NCBI GenBank assembly: GCA_964546765.1
Contig: CAZJKV010000098.1
Span: forward strand, 1-7,039
Source: JAITWN01 sp964546765
GTDB lineage: Bacteria; Pseudomonadota; Gammaproteobacteria; SZUA-140
Length of the DNA stretch: 7,039 nt
Reading direction: 5' to 3'
Part shown: positions 6,363 to 7,039 of the stretch, piece by piece
Position numbering within the stretch: the first letter of the stretch is position 1
Layout of the letters: the number at the start of each line of letters is the position of its first letter
Notes under the pieces: generated by a model
Seen by the model: the letters and a program-made list of their open reading frames with translations, nothing else
Database searches by the model: none
Told to the model about the DNA's origin: nothing
Program-made: the position numbers and the translations under genes

Positions 6363-6439
6363 ACCGGCGTGGTGACTGGAGAGCGATTGATGGAAAGCCG
6401 CTAAGGATACATGATCACGCCGGTATTCGCCTACCGCCG
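6363..6439 (-). promoter_or_regulatory. glyA leader with two mutually exclusive stems (possible cis-regulatory RNA)
   Basis: Stem A: CGGCGGTA (6439-6432) pairs with TACCGGCG (6425-6418) around the loop GGCGAA, 7 of 8 pairs with one G-G mismatch. Stem B: ACCGGCGTG (6424-6416) pairs perfectly over 9 bp with CACGCCGGT (6371-6363), enclosing 44 nt. The enclosed part itself holds a short AGCG/CGCT stem. A and B share the segment 6424-6418, so they cannot form together. Stem B ends 1 nt before the AAAGG site. A smaller alternative, TCACC-ACGCC-GGTGA at 6375-6361, overlaps the site. I do not recognise the glycine, tetrahydrofolate or SAM riboswitch consensus. The pairing is plain in the sequence; the regulatory role is inference. 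Confidence 0.45.
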
Positions 6440-6461
6440 ACCCTGCCGCGCCATCCGGGCC

Positions 6462-6467
6462 ATTATA
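6462..6467 (-). promoter_or_regulatory. Probable glyA promoter, -10 element
   Basis: A perfect TATAAT on the minus strand, in an AT-rich island within otherwise GC-rich DNA. It would start RNA near 6455, giving a leader of about 107 nt. The -35 position at 17-bp spacing is TCTTTT, a poor match, so the promoter may need an activator or rely on the AT-rich upstream tract. Confidence 0.55.
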
Positions 6468-6473
6468 CTATCC

Positions 6474-6498
6474 TTTTGTTTTTAAAAGATAAACAAAA
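6474..6498. promoter_or_regulatory. Inverted repeat over the glyA -35 zone, possible operator
   Basis: TTTTGTTT (6474-6481) and AAACAAAA (6491-6498) are perfect 8-bp inverted arms separated by 9 nt. The element covers the spacer and -35 position of the proposed glyA promoter, where a repressor or activator would act. Base composition is strongly AT, so chance symmetry is possible. I do not recognise it as a PurR or MetR site. Confidence 0.4.
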
Positions 6499-6571
6499 AT
6501 ATACCCCAAATGGGCGTCTGTTATTTGACAGGTCGCTGTGATAAGCTTCCCGGCATACGACAGCCGTGCCT

Positions 6572-6667
6572 CCTGACCGGGGCAGGCTCGCCGGGAGGGA
6601 GACATCCGGTGATAAATAATATAATTGGAACAATGACTTGACAGACTCATCCCTGACCGGCGCAGGC
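6572..6667. repeat. 16-bp direct repeat, two copies 80 bp apart
   Basis: CCTGACCGGGGCAGGC at 6572-6587 and CCTGACCGGCGCAGGC at 6652-6667 match at 15 of 16 positions. The first copy is intergenic; the second lies in codons 5-10 of the plus-strand gene. The two are in different reading frames relative to that gene, so this is not a simple in-frame protein repeat. Confidence 0.6.
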
Positions 6668-7039
6668 GCCTCCGTCATCCCCAGGATCCTGCATCTGCTG
6701 GCCGATCTGCGTCAGACTCCGACCGGCGACGCGATCTGCCGCCATATCCAGGACATCCTCGAGGCCTACGAAAGCGAGGTCAGCGAGACCCGGGATACCA
6801 GTCTCACCCTGTTGCGCGCGCTCCTCGAGGCCTGGTCGAGGCGGGTATCCACCGATTCGCCCGAGGCACTGGAGATCCGGATGCTGCATAAGCGCCTGAC
6901 CCAGACGCCGCGACGCAGCGAACTCGATAGCCTGCAGCATCACATCCAGGCCCTGGCGGGCGAGAATCGCGACCCGATGCCCGGCGCGGCGCAGACACCA
7001 GGCCCCGTGCAGACACCAGGCGCCGTGCAGACGCCTGCC
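6638..7039 (+). CDS. Unidentified protein, N-terminal part (helical region plus QTPG repeat linker)
   Basis: An open frame of 134 codons runs off the right edge. I do not recognise the family. A TAA at 6617-6619 closes the frame upstream. The first usable start is TTG at 6638; no ATG occurs in frame before ATG at codon 85. A GGAA lies about 8 nt upstream, a weak ribosome binding site. Residues about 12-108 look mostly helical and soluble, with heptad-like leucines (ILHLLADLRQ, HIQDILEAYESEV, LTLLRALLEAWSRR, LEIRMLHKRLTQ, LDSLQHHIQAL); no signal peptide or membrane segment is seen. From about residue 115 it becomes a Gln-Thr-Pro-Gly repeat that continues to the edge and looks like an inter-domain linker. 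A sensory or regulatory N-terminus, for example of a GGDEF protein, is possible but only a guess. Codon bias (GC-rich third positions) supports a real gene. Confidence 0.65.
   Translation, partial: MTDSSLTGAGASVIPRILHLLADLRQTPTGDAICRHIQDILEAYESEVSETRDTSLTLLRALLEAWSRRVSTDSPEALEIRMLHKRLTQTPRRSELDSLQHHIQALAGENRDPMPGAAQTPGPVQTPGAVQTPA
6989..7039 (+). repeat. 18-bp tandem coding repeat (hexapeptide x-Gln-Thr-Pro-Gly-x)
   Basis: Units at 6989-7006, 7007-7024 and 7025-7039 (cut by the window edge, diverged at its end) encode AQTPGP, VQTPGA and VQTPA. The first two DNA units share CAGACACCAGGC exactly. The near-identity at DNA level suggests recent expansion. The array may continue beyond the window. 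Confidence 0.75.

Larger units (their letters stand above)
6349..6637. other. Divergent intergenic region between glyA and the plus-strand gene
   Basis: No gene is supported in this 289-nt stretch. From left to right (plus coordinates) it holds the glyA leader, the TATAAT facing glyA, the AT-rich inverted repeat, the short palindrome CCCA-AA-TGGG (6505-6514), the first copy of a 16-bp direct repeat (6572-6587) and a second AT-rich patch (6611-6626). That patch has a plus-strand TATAAT at 6620-6625 without a -35 partner, and a minus-strand CTGTCA-17-TATTAT (6644-6616) that could be a second, weak glyA promoter with a long leader. Which of these are used cannot be told from sequence alone. Confidence 0.7.

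Noticed and set aside
6349..6455. Known glycine, tetrahydrofolate or SAM-type riboswitch in the glyA leader
   Set aside because: None of the conserved core blocks was recognised by eye. The pairing seen is reported as an unassigned leader structure instead.
6525..6530. TTGACA on the plus strand as a -35 for the plus-strand gene
   Set aside because: At 16-18 bp spacing the -10 position is TTCCCG, TCCCGG or CCCGGC, none of which resembles TATAAT. The TATAAT at 6620 is far too distant.
6463..6678. 71-codon minus-strand frame in the divergent intergenic region
   Set aside because: It ends on the proposed glyA -10, crosses AT-rich regulatory sequence and the plus-strand gene start, and shows no domain or convincing codon bias.
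6639..6943. Minus-strand frame opposite the plus-strand gene
   Set aside because: It reads the complement of the plus-strand frame, has no family features, and runs against the better codon bias of the plus strand.

Overview
This is a GC-rich bacterial chromosomal segment, almost certainly from a gammaproteobacterium. The grounds are the conserved gene order and the RibBX-type ribBA variant. The exact lineage cannot be fixed from the sequence. It is mostly a housekeeping cluster on the minus strand, read from right to left: glyA, nrdR, ribD, ribE, ribBX, ribH, nusB, thiL. The last gene, thiL, runs off the left edge. Spacing is tight, with two 4-nt start/stop overlaps (nrdR/ribD and nusB/thiL) and gaps of 4 to 88 nt elsewhere. 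This is consistent with one long operon, with possible internal initiation that cannot be seen here.

Layout: 1-491 thiL (5' part); 488-943 nusB; 961-1437 ribH; 1438-1525 an 88-nt gap filled mainly by three tandem 16-bp repeats; 1526-2683 ribBX; 2697-3356 ribE; 3361-4518 ribD; 4515-5042 nrdR; 5043-5091 a short very GC-rich gap; 5092-6348 glyA; 6349-6637 a divergent intergenic region. That region has an AT-rich core with a perfect TATAAT facing glyA, an 8-bp inverted repeat in the -35 zone, and a foldable glyA leader. From 6638 to the right edge an unidentified gene starts on the plus strand. It has a helical N-terminal region and a Gln-Thr-Pro-Gly repeat linker.

How the genes work together: RibB (DHBP synthase), RibD, RibH and RibE carry out the riboflavin pathway except its first step, GTP cyclohydrolase II. 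The GTP cyclohydrolase-like half of the RibB protein has lost its zinc cysteines and catalytic motif, so a separate ribA must exist elsewhere. ThiL makes thiamine diphosphate. GlyA feeds one-carbon/folate metabolism. NrdR represses ribonucleotide reductase genes. NusB acts in transcription antitermination of rRNA operons. No FMN riboswitch is seen.

No mobile element, CRISPR array, RNA gene or clearly new multi-gene system is visible. The most interesting details are small: the glyA leader with two mutually exclusive hairpins ending at the ribosome binding site, a thiL gene with no ATG, GTG or TTG at its expected start, the tandem repeats before ribH, and the degenerate RibA domain.
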